From: JBEKTW01 sp963727845
GTDB lineage: Bacteria > Bacteroidota > Ignavibacteria > UBA10030 > SZUA-254
Direction: 5' to 3'
Length of the DNA: 64,000 nt
Assembly: GCA_963727845.1 (NCBI GenBank)
Contig: CAVSHI010000002.1
Span: forward strand, 1,054,001 to 1,118,000
Shown here: piece by piece, positions 17,069 through 26,742 of the stretch
Position numbering within the stretch: the stretch's first letter is position 1
Layout of the letters: each line of letters starts with the position of its first letter
The notes under the pieces: generated by a model
What the model saw: only the letters and a program-made list of their open reading frames with translations
Database searches by the model: none
Told to the model about the DNA's origin: nothing
Translations under genes and position numbers: made by a program

Positions 17069-19645
17069 CTACTGCTTTCCAATCGTCAAAACATAATCTC
17101 GCAAAGCGTGGATCTGTTCTTTAGCATTTCCGTGTAGGATGTCAGGCTCCGGCGACTGCATGTCAGGGAAAAATGAAGGCATCCTTGCTCCGGGTTGAAT
17201 AGCCATTGGATCGCTCAGCCAGTCTAAGATCCAGTCAGGCTTCAACCTATTCTTTGCCATCACAAGGTTGGGCGCAAGGTCGGACGGAGTTTTCCCTTCC
17301 GGAATCCGGCCTGTGTAATGGCAACTTAAGCATTGAAACTCGTCGAAGAGCTTCTTCCCCACTGTTACGTATTGCGGATCCGGCTGGAAGGAACGGTAAT
17401 CCCGAATCTCGATCTCCTTCTTGTGAATTGCGAGGAAGTATCTCGTGATCGTCGTAATTTCCGAGTCTGTCAGGCCAAAGGTCGGCATCCGGAAGCTCAG
17501 CCAGGGGCGGATTGGCGTCGGACCTTTCAGAAAATCATGAAGCCAGACTTCCTGTACTTTCACGCCCTCGGGCCGAAGCAACGGAGGGGCCATTCCCTCA
17601 TCATCGGTCAAAGCCTTGATTGCACCTCCCATTTCTTCAATCTGGTGGCAGTTGATGCAGTTGTAATACTCGGTTATCTTCCGGCCGGCTTCGAGCGCCT
17701 GCTCAGTTCTGTCATAGGGTTTCTGATAATCCGCCTCGGGAGTGTCTTTGGTAAAACCGCGCAGGAGCGTTCGAAGGATCACAATCTCGCTGTCTGCTAA
17801 TGCGAACACCGGCATTTTCGATGCTATACGGTCGGTTGCATACACCCGGGCATCCTTGACCTTGTTGAATATCCAATCATCCCACGTGTGGGGGATTTTT
17901 GTATCGCCGAAATCGATTTCATCCATGCGCTTTCGCCCGATGTTCGCCAGGTCGACACTCACTCTTCCTTCTTTCTCCATTCCTTTGATTGCGTGACAGC
18001 CGTGGCAACCGTACTCGCGAATGAGCTTCTCCCCCATTTTCACCTTGGCAGGATCATCCAGGCTCAGAGTTTTTTGTTCAAAATGTCGATTGTCCTTGAG
18101 CGTCGTCAGATATGCAACCACATCGTGAGCTTCCTGGTCGGTTAGACGAAGATTCGGCATCCGCGCATCGGGCCGGAAATGCCGCGGATTCTTAACCCAT
18201 TCAAACATCCAGTCGGGGTCGAGCTTGCTTCCGGCCCGGGTGAGCTCCGGCGCGATATCATAACTCGTCTCGCGCGCCTGACGCATGCGTGTGTCGTCGC
18301 CGATAACGTGGCATCCCTTGCAGCCTATGTTCTCGACGAGACCCTTCCCCTTCTCGGGGTTTCCACCGGAGCCAATCCCCTTCTGAGCGTGATACGGATT
18401 ATCCTTTGCAACATTTGTGAGATAGGCTGTGATTGCTTCCGCCTGTTCGTCGTCGAATCGGAAGTTTGGCATACGCGTGTGGGGATTATAGTCTTTCGGA
18501 TTGCGAACCCACCGGAAAATCCATTCCGGACGTGTTTTCGCAAGAAGCTGATTAAGCTCCGGTGCGATTTTCGCCACGTCCGTATAGCCTTTGATTTCAT
18601 GGCATCCGAAGCAACCCGATTCAACCAGGAGTTGTTTCGCCTTGTTGATGCGGTCGCCGTATTTGACGTAGAGTTCATTCCAATGACAGCTATTGCAGGA
18701 GGCATACACTTCCTTGCCCTTGAGGAGCGGCCATTCCCAGTATTTGTCAGCATCACCGTGCGCCATGCCGGCAGTGAGCGCCGGTCCCTGTCCACGGTGA
18801 CACGGGGTGCAGCCGAAAGTTTCAGGATCATGGATTTTCAACAACTCCTGCAACGGGTGCTTCGTGAATGGCTGCGGGGCATCATCCATGTTGTCGTCGT
18901 TCCAACCCATGTGGCAGGTCTGGCAACGGTCGATGCGAGCTTTGCGAGTTCCGAAATTCGTCCTGTCGAAATCGTTGACCATGACCTGCCGTATCTTCAC
19001 CGTTGAGGCCAGAACACGATTTAACTTGGTCCTGGCATTGTCGATCGCCGTGAACAGAGGCTTGACTTTGGAGCGAACCCCTTTGACGATCCTGTCATAG
19101 GAAGACACAATCTTCTTGAGAGAATCTTCCCGGGCGGTCAGGTCTTCTACCCTCGCATTAAACTTGCTCATTTGCAGGCCGTATTCATCCACCTTCTTCT
19201 TCCAGCCCTGGTCTTCTTCACCTTCGTGGATCGATTTCTTCCAGAAATAGTACGCTTCGTCGGATCGGCTTTTTGCGAATGTAAAATCGCGGCTGGCATC
19301 CAGGAGTTGTTCTTCAATTGTGTTGATTCCGGATTTGGCCTCCATGTATTCCTTCGATTGCAGAGCGGCCTCAGCGGAATTCAGCTCGACCTTCAGCTGC
19401 TGATAAGCGGCGGAATCGAACGACGAATACGCATCTTTCAACCGGTCATTCCATTTTTGTTCGCTCAGGGTAAGGTATCGATCCTGATAGTCTTTCCATG
19501 GCCGGCGTGTCGTAACTTCGTTCACGACAGCCCATATCGTTCCGATGAACAACAGTAGAGACAATAACAGATAGATCTTGCCGTAGTCTCGGGCTTCAAC
19601 AGGCGTTTGAGCCCTTCGTGTAAAGAATTGGAATAAGCCCTTCAT
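17069..19645 (-). CDS. Octaheme membrane cytochrome c of the Rieske/cytochrome b complex
   Basis: 858 residues. One membrane segment (about 24-42), a helical, probably coiled-coil region (50-210), then eight CxxCH haem sites at C241, C279, C317, C345, C442, C547, C663 and C772. The first three lie 38 residues apart and lack nearby methionine motifs. The last five each start a module of about 100 residues with a following RMP/KMP methionine (M392, M496, M611, M720, M822), so they look like five tandem single-haem cytochrome c domains with His-Met ligation. The gene follows Rieske, cytochrome b6 and subunit IV in one operon and should be the electron outlet of that complex outside the membrane. 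Confidence 0.9.
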   Translation of the reverse strand: MKGLFQFFTRRAQTPVEARDYGKIYLLLSLLLFIGTIWAVVNEVTTRRPWKDYQDRYLTLSEQKWNDRLKDAYSSFDSAAYQQLKVELNSAEAALQSKEYMEAKSGINTIEEQLLDASRDFTFAKSRSDEAYYFWKKSIHEGEEDQGWKKKVDEYGLQMSKFNARVEDLTAREDSLKKIVSSYDRIVKGVRSKVKPLFTAIDNARTKLNRVLASTVKIRQVMVNDFDRTNFGTRKARIDRCQTCHMGWNDDNMDDAPQPFTKHPLQELLKIHDPETFGCTPCHRGQGPALTAGMAHGDADKYWEWPLLKGKEVYASCNSCHWNELYVKYGDRINKAKQLLVESGCFGCHEIKGYTDVAKIAPELNQLLAKTRPEWIFRWVRNPKDYNPHTRMPNFRFDDEQAEAITAYLTNVAKDNPYHAQKGIGSGGNPEKGKGLVENIGCKGCHVIGDDTRMRQARETSYDIAPELTRAGSKLDPDWMFEWVKNPRHFRPDARMPNLRLTDQEAHDVVAYLTTLKDNRHFEQKTLSLDDPAKVKMGEKLIREYGCHGCHAIKGMEKEGRVSVDLANIGRKRMDEIDFGDTKIPHTWDDWIFNKVKDARVYATDRIASKMPVFALADSEIVILRTLLRGFTKDTPEADYQKPYDRTEQALEAGRKITEYYNCINCHQIEEMGGAIKALTDDEGMAPPLLRPEGVKVQEVWLHDFLKGPTPIRPWLSFRMPTFGLTDSEITTITRYFLAIHKKEIEIRDYRSFQPDPQYVTVGKKLFDEFQCLSCHYTGRIPEGKTPSDLAPNLVMAKNRLKPDWILDWLSDPMAIQPGARMPSFFPDMQSPEPDILHGNAKEQIHALRDYVLTIGKQ

Positions 19646-19665
19646 GAGATGGGATCGATGATACG

Positions 19666-20550
19666 TTAAATATTAAACCAGGGAGTGACCCAGATGTACT
19701 TGATATTAAAACCGATTCGCAAGATCATTTTGATCGGCAGGGACATCATTGTCAGGAAAAGAAAAGCTACAATGCTGTATCGCAACACCCCGAGTTTTTT
19801 CATCAGGCCGGTATTCTTTTTCCACAACCAGTACAGCGGGATGAGCGTATAATATCCTATGACAAAGACGGCGCCAAAGATGAAGGCGGCAGGGTTCAGA
19901 CTATTGTCCGCCATCCGGGTGTGAATGCCGACAAATTCAGACAGGTCGACATTTGTCAGTGATACAATGCGGTGCGTATCCCATGGTTCCCAGGGGGAAA
20001 AGAAATACCACCCGGGACCACGCCAGAACGTGCCTATCGCAATGAGTGAAACCCACAAAACCAGAAATCCGAATGTAAAGGTTACCACCGAAAACTTGCG
20101 TTCTTTGAATGTGTAGTATCCGTTTCCCTTTTCATTGATGTCGATGTATGGAATCGCCATCAGTCCAAGAATGATGAACGTGGGAAGGACAACTCCGGCG
20201 ATCCACGGGTCGAAATACACCAGCATCTCCTGAAGGCCGAGAAAGTACCAGGGAGCTTTCGAAGGATTCGGGGTGAGTGTCGGATTTGCCGCTTCCTCAA
20301 GAGGAGCATCGATCAAAAAGGACCAGAACACGAGGATGACCATCACGAGCAATGCCGCAAGGAACTCCACCCGGACGAGGTTTGGCCATACTTGAACCTT
20401 GTCGCTCATCTTCTCTTCATCGATGAACCCCTGGCGGTCGTTCTTCAATGCTTTCTTGAAGTACCACAGGGTGTACGCGATCACCAGCACCAACAACATC
20501 ACGATTGGAATGTTGTCCGGCTTCGATACGATTTTCCAGAGATTATTCAT
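19666..20550 (-). CDS. Cytochrome b C-terminal subunit (subunit IV-like)
   Basis: 294 residues with several membrane helices, carrying the quinol-site region APWYFLGLQEML where bc complexes have PEWY. It completes the split cytochrome b encoded by the upstream gene. Compared with cyanobacterial subunit IV (about 160 residues) it has an extra N-terminal helix and extra C-terminal helices. The haem-free half of cytochrome b in b6f-type complexes holds the outer quinol site. Twelve bp separate it from the b6-like gene. Confidence 0.92.
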   Translation of the reverse strand: MNNLWKIVSKPDNIPIVMLLVLVIAYTLWYFKKALKNDRQGFIDEEKMSDKVQVWPNLVRVEFLAALLVMVILVFWSFLIDAPLEEAANPTLTPNPSKAPWYFLGLQEMLVYFDPWIAGVVLPTFIILGLMAIPYIDINEKGNGYYTFKERKFSVVTFTFGFLVLWVSLIAIGTFWRGPGWYFFSPWEPWDTHRIVSLTNVDLSEFVGIHTRMADNSLNPAAFIFGAVFVIGYYTLIPLYWLWKKNTGLMKKLGVLRYSIVAFLFLTMMSLPIKMILRIGFNIKYIWVTPWFNI

Positions 20551-20562
20551 GCTAACATTACC

Positions 20563-21339
20563 CTATTCTTTTCCGTTCGGGCTGGGACCGGAGATACCAC
20601 CGTCTTTTCTGATCCTCCAGAAATGGACAATCATGAAGATGGAGGCGATGATCGGCAGGAAGATACAATGTCCGACGTAAAAGCGGAGAAGCGTCGGAGG
20701 CCCGACCTGCGTGCCTCCCAGGAGGACGAATCGGATGTCATTATCGATACGCATCCCCAGCTGCGGACCGAACGGGCCCTCGTGACCCAGGAGAGGAGTC
20801 GCCCGGGCCATGTTCGTGCCGACCGTGACAGCCCATATTGCAAGCTGGTCCCACGGGAGCAGGTATCCGGTGAAACTCAAGAGGAGTGTAAGGACGAGGA
20901 GTATTACACCCACCGACCAGTTGAATTGTCTCGGCGGTTTGTAGGAACCGGTAAGAAAAACCCTGAACATATGGAGCATCACCGTAATCACCATCGCATG
21001 CGCCGCCCAACGATGCATGTTGCGGATGAGTGGACCGAAGGCCACGTCGTTCATCAGGTACTTCATGTCTTCATAGGCGTATTCAGCGGCAGGACGATAA
21101 TAGAACATCAGGATGACGCCGGTAATCGTGAGGACGAGGAAAAGAAGGAAGGTGATTCCCCCCATGCCCCACGTGAAGCCGATGTTCGTTGCGTGACGCG
21201 AGATACGAACGGGATGGAGATGGAGCCAGACGTTGTCGACGAGCTGGAGCGCGCGATTTCGGTTCGTGTCCTGGTAGTTGTGCCGGAAAATCGATTTCCA
21301 GACTTCGGTTTTTTGCAACTTCTCTCGAATCTTAAACAT
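20563..21339 (-). CDS. Cytochrome b6-like subunit (N-terminal half of cytochrome b)
   Basis: 258 residues, four transmembrane helices binding two b haems in the membrane. The ligand histidines are H109 and H123 (14 apart) in one helix and H224 and H239 (15 apart) in another. The 15-residue spacing is the b6 type rather than the mitochondrial type. SFTGYLLPWDQ is the usual motif after the first haem helix. Together with the adjacent Rieske, subunit IV and octaheme genes it forms a quinol:cytochrome c oxidoreductase, most likely menaquinol-using. Confidence 0.95.
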   Translation of the reverse strand: MFKIREKLQKTEVWKSIFRHNYQDTNRNRALQLVDNVWLHLHPVRISRHATNIGFTWGMGGITFLLFLVLTITGVILMFYYRPAAEYAYEDMKYLMNDVAFGPLIRNMHRWAAHAMVITVMLHMFRVFLTGSYKPPRQFNWSVGVILLVLTLLLSFTGYLLPWDQLAIWAVTVGTNMARATPLLGHEGPFGPQLGMRIDNDIRFVLLGGTQVGPPTLLRFYVGHCIFLPIIASIFMIVHFWRIRKDGGISGPSPNGKE

Positions 21340-21365
21340 CGAATTCTTTCACCAATGATCCTTTG

Positions 21366-22001
21366 TTAGGCCGAATACGGGAGAAATGCCTCGGGTTTCG
21401 TCCAGTCGCCATTCTCGAATCGAAATTTTATGTTCCGGTCGACCAGAATCTGGCCATCATCGCCGAGAGATATCTTGAGACGCTCGAGCGGACGCGGCGC
21501 CGGACCTTCAAAGTTGATCCCGGATTTTCTGTAACCGCTTCCATGACAGGGACACTTGAATTTATTGTCGGCTTCGAGCCATCGCGGCGTGCAACCCAGA
21601 TGTGTGCAGATCGCCGATAACGCATAGAACCCTTCCGCTTCCCGAACAATCCACACACGATAATCATCCTTGTACTTTTCGCTGACCTCGCCTACCCGAT
21701 AATCGTCCGGAAGACCGGCCTTGAACGCAGACGGAGGCTCGTAGAGAACACGGGGAAACATCATGCGAAGAGTGGCCACCGTCGACGTAGCCAGAAAAAC
21801 GAAAAATGCCCCCCAGCCCGCCACTGTAAGAAAATTGCGCCGGTTTATACGCCAGATGCCTGGATCGTCTTCGGGGGCCCGATCCTGTTTTGGTTTTTTC
21901 GGAGCGACTGCGGGTGCGGCAACTGCCCGTTGAGGCTTTTCCTCCTTCACAGACGGCACAGCGCTGTCTGCCGGAGCCTTGGAATCGTCTGAATCACTCA
22001 T
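21366..22001 (-). CDS. Rieske iron-sulfur subunit of the cytochrome b complex
   Basis: About 211 residues from MSDSDDSKAP at 22001; a longer start at 22052 is possible but unlikely. A long Ala/Pro/Lys-rich cytoplasmic tail (first 45 residues) precedes INRRNFLTVAG, a twin-arginine-type anchor, and the soluble Rieske domain with CTHLGC and CPCHGS. It takes electrons from quinol at the outer site and passes them to the octaheme cytochrome. First gene of the operon, behind a strong promoter. Confidence 0.95.
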   Translation of the reverse strand: MSDSDDSKAPADSAVPSVKEEKPQRAVAAPAVAPKKPKQDRAPEDDPGIWRINRRNFLTVAGWGAFFVFLATSTVATLRMMFPRVLYEPPSAFKAGLPDDYRVGEVSEKYKDDYRVWIVREAEGFYALSAICTHLGCTPRWLEADNKFKCPCHGSGYRKSGINFEGPAPRPLERLKISLGDDGQILVDRNIKFRFENGDWTKPEAFLPYSA

Positions 22002-22081
22002 TCCGTCAATGATTAAAATATGTACAGTAAACCTCGTGAACCAAGTGCCCAATTAGAATTCCGTTTGGCGCTCGGAGTAAA

Positions 22082-22119
22082 AATATAGCAAAAAATCTGA
22101 TATTTGTCAACAAATCAGA
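22082..22119 (-). promoter_or_regulatory. Promoter inside an inverted repeat, for the Rieske-cytochrome b operon
   Basis: TTGACA (22110-22105), 17-bp spacer, TATATT (22087-22082) on the minus strand. The -35 lies in the centre of an interrupted palindrome, TCTGA-2-TTTGT-CA-ACAAA-TCAGA (22096-22119), so a dimeric regulator bound there would cover it. The leader to the start at 22001 is about 75 nt. Confidence 0.75.
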
Positions 22120-22339
22120 CTAAATTCTCCTTAATTCAGTCTTAATGTTCAATCATCAAGAGTCGGTACGCGACTGTACGTCCCCGAACATATTTTTGTG
22201 CACTGAACACAGACCATGAGCCCTCACAAGCAGATTGATTAGTGTTCCCCTCCCTCCCACGCACCGGCATTGGAATAATTCTTGATTCGTAAGGGCTTGC
22301 GGCCGCCGCCGGCGTCAAAGCATAGAATGTTTTGCATAT

Positions 22340-24045
22340 ATGGACATGAAAGAGTATATTCTCCAACACTCACCAGACATTCACAGGGCCATGAACGAAT
22401 CAAATTGGATAAACTACCACGATCTTCCCCACTCGGCGGGTGGATTTTCAAAGCTCTTTCTCGACTACGTGAACCAATTTCCGAAGGTTCAAAGCTACTT
22501 CGAGAGTGATTTCCACAACCTTCAGCAACTCGGCGTTGCTGCCGGAAGAATTTGCCAGCGATTTCAGCACAGGACGGAGCTGGTCGAAATTCTGCTCGAC
22601 CAGAACCGCACCTTTGGCCCCCATGAACGTGCGATTGAAAACATCCGCAAGCTCGGGGAGGAGAAAACCGTTGCAGTCGTCACGGGTCAGCAGGTCGGAA
22701 TTTTGACCGGACCGATGTACACGATTTACAAGACAATTACCACCATCAAACTTGCCGAGCGGCTCGGCACGACATTTCCGGACTACACATTCGTGCCGGT
22801 ATTCTGGCTCGAAGAATCGAGGACCACGACTTTGAGGAGGTGAACAAAATCGGTCTCCTGAATGCCGACCATGCCCCGGTGGCGGTGGAATACCTCATTG
22901 AAGGGAAACCGCTCGATAGAAACATCGGAGCGGTTGGGAGTATCATGCTCGACAGCCAGATTCAGACCTTTCTTGAGCAAATCCAGAGCATTCTCCCGCA
23001 CAGTGAATTCAAGAAACCTCTGCTGGATTTACTTCAACAGGCGTATAAACCTGGAACGACCTTCACTGCAGCCTTTGCCGGCTTAATGAATCAATTATTC
23101 GGCTCATCCGGACTGGTGTTCATTTCTTCCAATGACAATCGCGTGAAACGCCTGCTTGCGCCCCTCTTTAAAAAGGAAATAGCTGACTATCCGAAACTGT
23201 CTCAGGTCATTATCGGGCGCAGTGCGGCTCTTGAAGCGGAGTATCACGCACAAATCAAACCGAAGGCGCTCAACCTCTTCCTCTTTCACAAGAATGGAAG
23301 ATATCTCATTGAACCCCGGGAGCAGGATTTCAGTCTTAAAGGAACCCGGCAGTATTTTCAGAGGGATGAACTCCTGCGACTTGCTGACGAGACCCCTGAA
23401 CTATTCAGCGCGAATGTCGTCCTGAGGCCCATTTGCCAGGACACGATTCTGCCTACACTCGTTTACGTTGGAGGTCCTTCGGAAATTGCATACTTCGCTC
23501 AATTGAAATCGGTGTATCAGTATTTCGAAGTTGCAATGCCGATGATCTACCCGCGGGCAAGCGCGACGATTCTGGAGGCAAAGCACGACAAGACGCTGGA
23601 AAAATACGAACTCGAATTACTGGAATTCTTCGGCAATCCGGAAAACGTGAACCGGAAGGTCATTGAGATGGTCTCCGAGGTGAAAATCGAAGACCTGTTC
23701 GGCGACGCATCGAAACGCATCGGAGAATTGACAAATGAAATGAAGTTCGGATTGAATTATATCGACTCTACGCTTCTCGGTGCTCTTGAGACGACAAAGT
23801 CAAAAATCGATTCTCACCTTCAGGTTCTGAAGGAAAAAACGATTGACGCCCAGAAACGAAAGCATGAAATTGCTCTCCGCCAGGTCTCGCGGGTCGCTAA
23901 CAGCATCTTCCCGAACGGAAACTTCCAGGAAAGGGAGTTGAATATCATCTACTTCATGAACAAGCACGGCGTGGAATTTGTCGGGCACCTGATGAATGAA
24001 CTGCAGATCGACAGCTTCAAGCACCAGATCATTCGCCTTGGTTAA
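22340..24045 (+). CDS. bshC: Bacillithiol synthase (cysteine ligase) BshC, reading frame broken
   Basis: Adds cysteine to glucosaminyl-malate, the last step of bacillithiol synthesis. The N-terminal 165 residues (22340 to about 22813) end in FVPVFWLE and then leave the frame. The expected EDHDFEEVNKIGLL continues in another frame from 22819 to 24045. The net change is -1 or +2 bases between 22814 and 22818. The family usually has a single short step between FW and EDHD, which fits two extra bases at GAAGAATC. Both parts are otherwise well conserved (TGQQVGILTGP in the first; a C-terminal helical region in the second), so the break is either very recent or an assembly error. Confidence 0.85.
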
Positions 24046-24083
24046 CTGTCGAGTAACACCAGTACTCACCGGCCGGCGAACGC

Positions 24084-24111
24084 CATGCCGCTCCTCTAAC
24101 GGAGCGGCATG
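24084..24111. terminator. Hairpin between convergent bshC and pnp
   Basis: Perfect 11-bp stem CATGCCGCTCC / GGAGCGGCATG with a 6-base loop. No T run on either side; probably a shared 3'-end structure. Confidence 0.55.
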
Positions 24112-24127
24112 CTCGCACGGCTGAATC

Positions 24128-26398
24128 TTAATCCCGGTGTGGTGGACCGCCCCGATGTCCGCCGCCTTCGCGACGGTGCCCACCCGGACGCCGGTCTCCC
24201 CGTTCACTTCTACGTTCGGCTTCCCGCTGGGCTTCCTTCTCCGCGTCGTATCCGGGCATGAGCGCCTTCCGGCTCAGATTATACCGGCCCTCTTCATCTT
24301 TCTTGATCAGTTTGATGTCCAGCTCGTCGCCGACATTGAGAACGTCGGTAACTTTATTCACCCGATTCGTATCGATGTGGGATATGTGAACGAGACCTTC
24401 TCTTCCCGGGAGAAACTCGACGAAGGCGCCGAACTCCATGACGCGGGTCACTTTTCCGTGGTAGGTTTTCCCCACTTCGGGCACCTCAATGATCTTGTTA
24501 ATGATCGCCAACGCCTTTTCACTCCCTTCGGAGCTGACGGATGCGATAACGACCGTTCCATCGTCCTCGATATTGATTTCTGCTCCGGTGTCCTTTACAA
24601 TTCCGCGGATCACCTTCCCGCCCGGTCCGATGACGGAACCGATCATATCGACTGGAATTTTAATGGTGGTCAACCGTGGCGCGTAGCTCGACAATTCCTT
24701 CCGGGGCTGGTCGAGTGTTTGCGTCATGATATCGAGAATATGCAACCTGCCGGCTTTCGCCTGGGCAAGCGCCCTCTCAAAAATGTCGAACGTAATTCCC
24801 TGAATTTTGATATCCATCTGGAAACCGGTGACGCCATCCCTTGTACCGGCGACCTTGAAATCCATGTCGCCAAGGTGGTCTTCGTTGCCCAGAATATCGC
24901 TGAGGATTGCAACTTTGTCGGCTTCCTTGATAAGCCCCATGGCAATGCCCGCCACGGGTTTTTTCATGGGAACGCCCGCATCCATCAGGGACAAGGTCCC
25001 CGCGCATATCGTCGCCATCGACGATGAGCCGTTCGATTCAAGAATATCTGAAACGATGCGGATCGTGTACGGGAAGTCCAGCTCCGCGGGAAGAAGGCTT
25101 CTCAGCGAACGTTCGGCCAAATTCCCGTGTCCGATTTCCCGGCGGCTAGGATTTCCAATTCTGCGCACTTCACCGACCGAGTATGGAGGAAAATTATAGT
25201 GCAGCATGAACCGTTTGCTCGTTTCGGGAAGAAGCCCGTCGAGCATCTGTTCGTCCATCTTCGTGCCAAGTGTAACGGTCGTGAGACTTTGCGTTTCACC
25301 ACGTGTGAACAGGGCTGAGCCGTGTGTTCTCGGCAGCACTCCGACTTCACAACTAATCGGACGTATATCGGTGACACCCCGGCCATCCAGGCGCTTCCCG
25401 TTTTTCAGGATCATTTCCCGCATCTCTTCGTATTCAATGTCATGAAGAATTTCGGAGACGAGGTGTTTCTTCGACTCGATGAAGGCTGCCGGACTTTCAC
25501 TGAACAGCGCTTTCTCCATCTCATCGAGCGTCAGCTTGGCGGAAGCAACTTCCGTCTTCATGGCTTCGTACGCTGCCGTATGAATCTCTTCGTTAGATTT
25601 GCTCCGGGTGTCCTTGTCGAGAACCCGGTTCGTTACGGCACGGATCTTTTCACGGGCGATTCTCGAGACAATTTCAGCCAGTTCCTTTTTCAACGGGTTG
25701 GCAGCGACAGTTCTCTTCGCCCTGTTGCACTCCTTTTGTAATTGAAGCTGGATCTCGCAGAGTTTGAGGATATATTCCTGAGCGAATTTTAGCGCGTCGA
25801 CTATCTCCTGCTCTGAGATTTCTTTTCCCTCACCTTCGACCATGAGGATCGAATCCCTGGTTCCGGCGACGGTTACATCCATATCGCTCGTTTCCAGCTG
25901 GGCAAAGGTCGGGTTAATGACAAACTTGCCCTCGATTCTCCCCACGCGGACCTGCCCGATCGGTCCATTGAACGGCACATCGGAGATCATTAGTGCGGCC
26001 GAAGCGCCGACGGCCCCGAGATTGTCGGCATCATGCTGCTGGTCGGATGAAAAAACGGTGACAATGATCTGCGTTTCACTATTGAATCCCTCCGAAAACA
26101 TTGGCCGTATGGGACGGTCGATCAATCTCGCTGAGAGTATTTCCTTCTCTGATGGTCGTCCTTCCCGCTTCAGAAAGCCACCGGGGATTTTTCCCGCCGC
26201 CGCGGTTTTTTCCCTGTATTCAACCTGGAGAGGGAAAAAATCCTGGCCTTCCACTACCTCTTTGCTGGATACGACGGTCGCCAGGATCATCGTATCTGCG
26301 TAACGCACCATTACGGCGCCATCGGCTTGCTTGGCCAATTTGCCCGTCTCGATGGAAAACATCTGTCCACCGATTTCAACTTCTTTCGTTATAACCAT
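24128..26398 (-). CDS. pnp: Polyribonucleotide nucleotidyltransferase (PNPase)
   Basis: Phosphorolytic 3'-5' exoribonuclease of mRNA turnover, a cytosolic trimer. 756 residues: two RNase PH domains separated by a helical domain, then KH (IKIPVDMIGSVIGPGGKVIRG, split motif GPGG) and S1 (GKVTRVMEFGAFVEFLPGREGLVHIS). The tail after 715 is rich in Arg, Gly and His and probably binds RNA or protein. It is preceded by rpsO in the common rpsO-pnp order and ends facing bshC. Confidence 0.98.
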   Translation of the reverse strand: MVITKEVEIGGQMFSIETGKLAKQADGAVMVRYADTMILATVVSSKEVVEGQDFFPLQVEYREKTAAAGKIPGGFLKREGRPSEKEILSARLIDRPIRPMFSEGFNSETQIIVTVFSSDQQHDADNLGAVGASAALMISDVPFNGPIGQVRVGRIEGKFVINPTFAQLETSDMDVTVAGTRDSILMVEGEGKEISEQEIVDALKFAQEYILKLCEIQLQLQKECNRAKRTVAANPLKKELAEIVSRIAREKIRAVTNRVLDKDTRSKSNEEIHTAAYEAMKTEVASAKLTLDEMEKALFSESPAAFIESKKHLVSEILHDIEYEEMREMILKNGKRLDGRGVTDIRPISCEVGVLPRTHGSALFTRGETQSLTTVTLGTKMDEQMLDGLLPETSKRFMLHYNFPPYSVGEVRRIGNPSRREIGHGNLAERSLRSLLPAELDFPYTIRIVSDILESNGSSSMATICAGTLSLMDAGVPMKKPVAGIAMGLIKEADKVAILSDILGNEDHLGDMDFKVAGTRDGVTGFQMDIKIQGITFDIFERALAQAKAGRLHILDIMTQTLDQPRKELSSYAPRLTTIKIPVDMIGSVIGPGGKVIRGIVKDTGAEINIEDDGTVVIASVSSEGSEKALAIINKIIEVPEVGKTYHGKVTRVMEFGAFVEFLPGREGLVHISHIDTNRVNKVTDVLNVGDELDIKLIKKDEEGRYNLSRKALMPGYDAEKEAQREAERRSERGDRRPGGHRREGGGHRGGPPHRD

Positions 26399-26453
26399 GA
26401 AGGTATATTCCTAACATACGTGTTACATTCATTGCTGCTTAGTGCAGATTATG

Positions 26454-26723
26454 TTACTTTCGTAGATCTAATTCTTGAATAATTTTCTTATAGCGTTCGA
26501 CGTTTTTGTAGTGCAGGTAGTCCAGCAATTTCTTCCGCTTGCTTACCATTCTCAACAATCCCAGACGGGAATGATTATCTTTCACGTTCGACTCCAGATG
26601 AGACGACAACTCAATGATGCGCGCGGTAAGAATAGCGATTTGAACCTCCGGAGATCCGGAATCGTTCGCCGATTTTCCGTACTTCTGCATGAGTTCTTGT
26701 GTTTGTTCCTTCGTAGTTGGCAT
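26454..26723 (-). CDS. rpsO: 30S ribosomal protein S15
   Basis: 89 residues, the standard size, binding 16S rRNA helices 20-22. The start MPTTKEQTQ at 26723 has AAGGAG 6 bases upstream; a longer reading from 26765 would run back into ribF. Conserved SGSPEVQIAILTARI and HSRLGLLRMVSKRKKLLDYL are present. Between ribF and pnp. Confidence 0.98.
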   Translation of the reverse strand: MPTTKEQTQELMQKYGKSANDSGSPEVQIAILTARIIELSSHLESNVKDNHSRLGLLRMVSKRKKLLDYLHYKNVERYKKIIQELDLRK

Positions 26724-26742
26724 TTCCTGCTCCTTGCAAGAT

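Noticed and set aside
22811..22822. Programmed frameshifting as the cause of the bshC break
   Set aside because: No slippery heptamer, pseudoknot or stop-codon context was seen, and several unrelated genes are broken in the same way.
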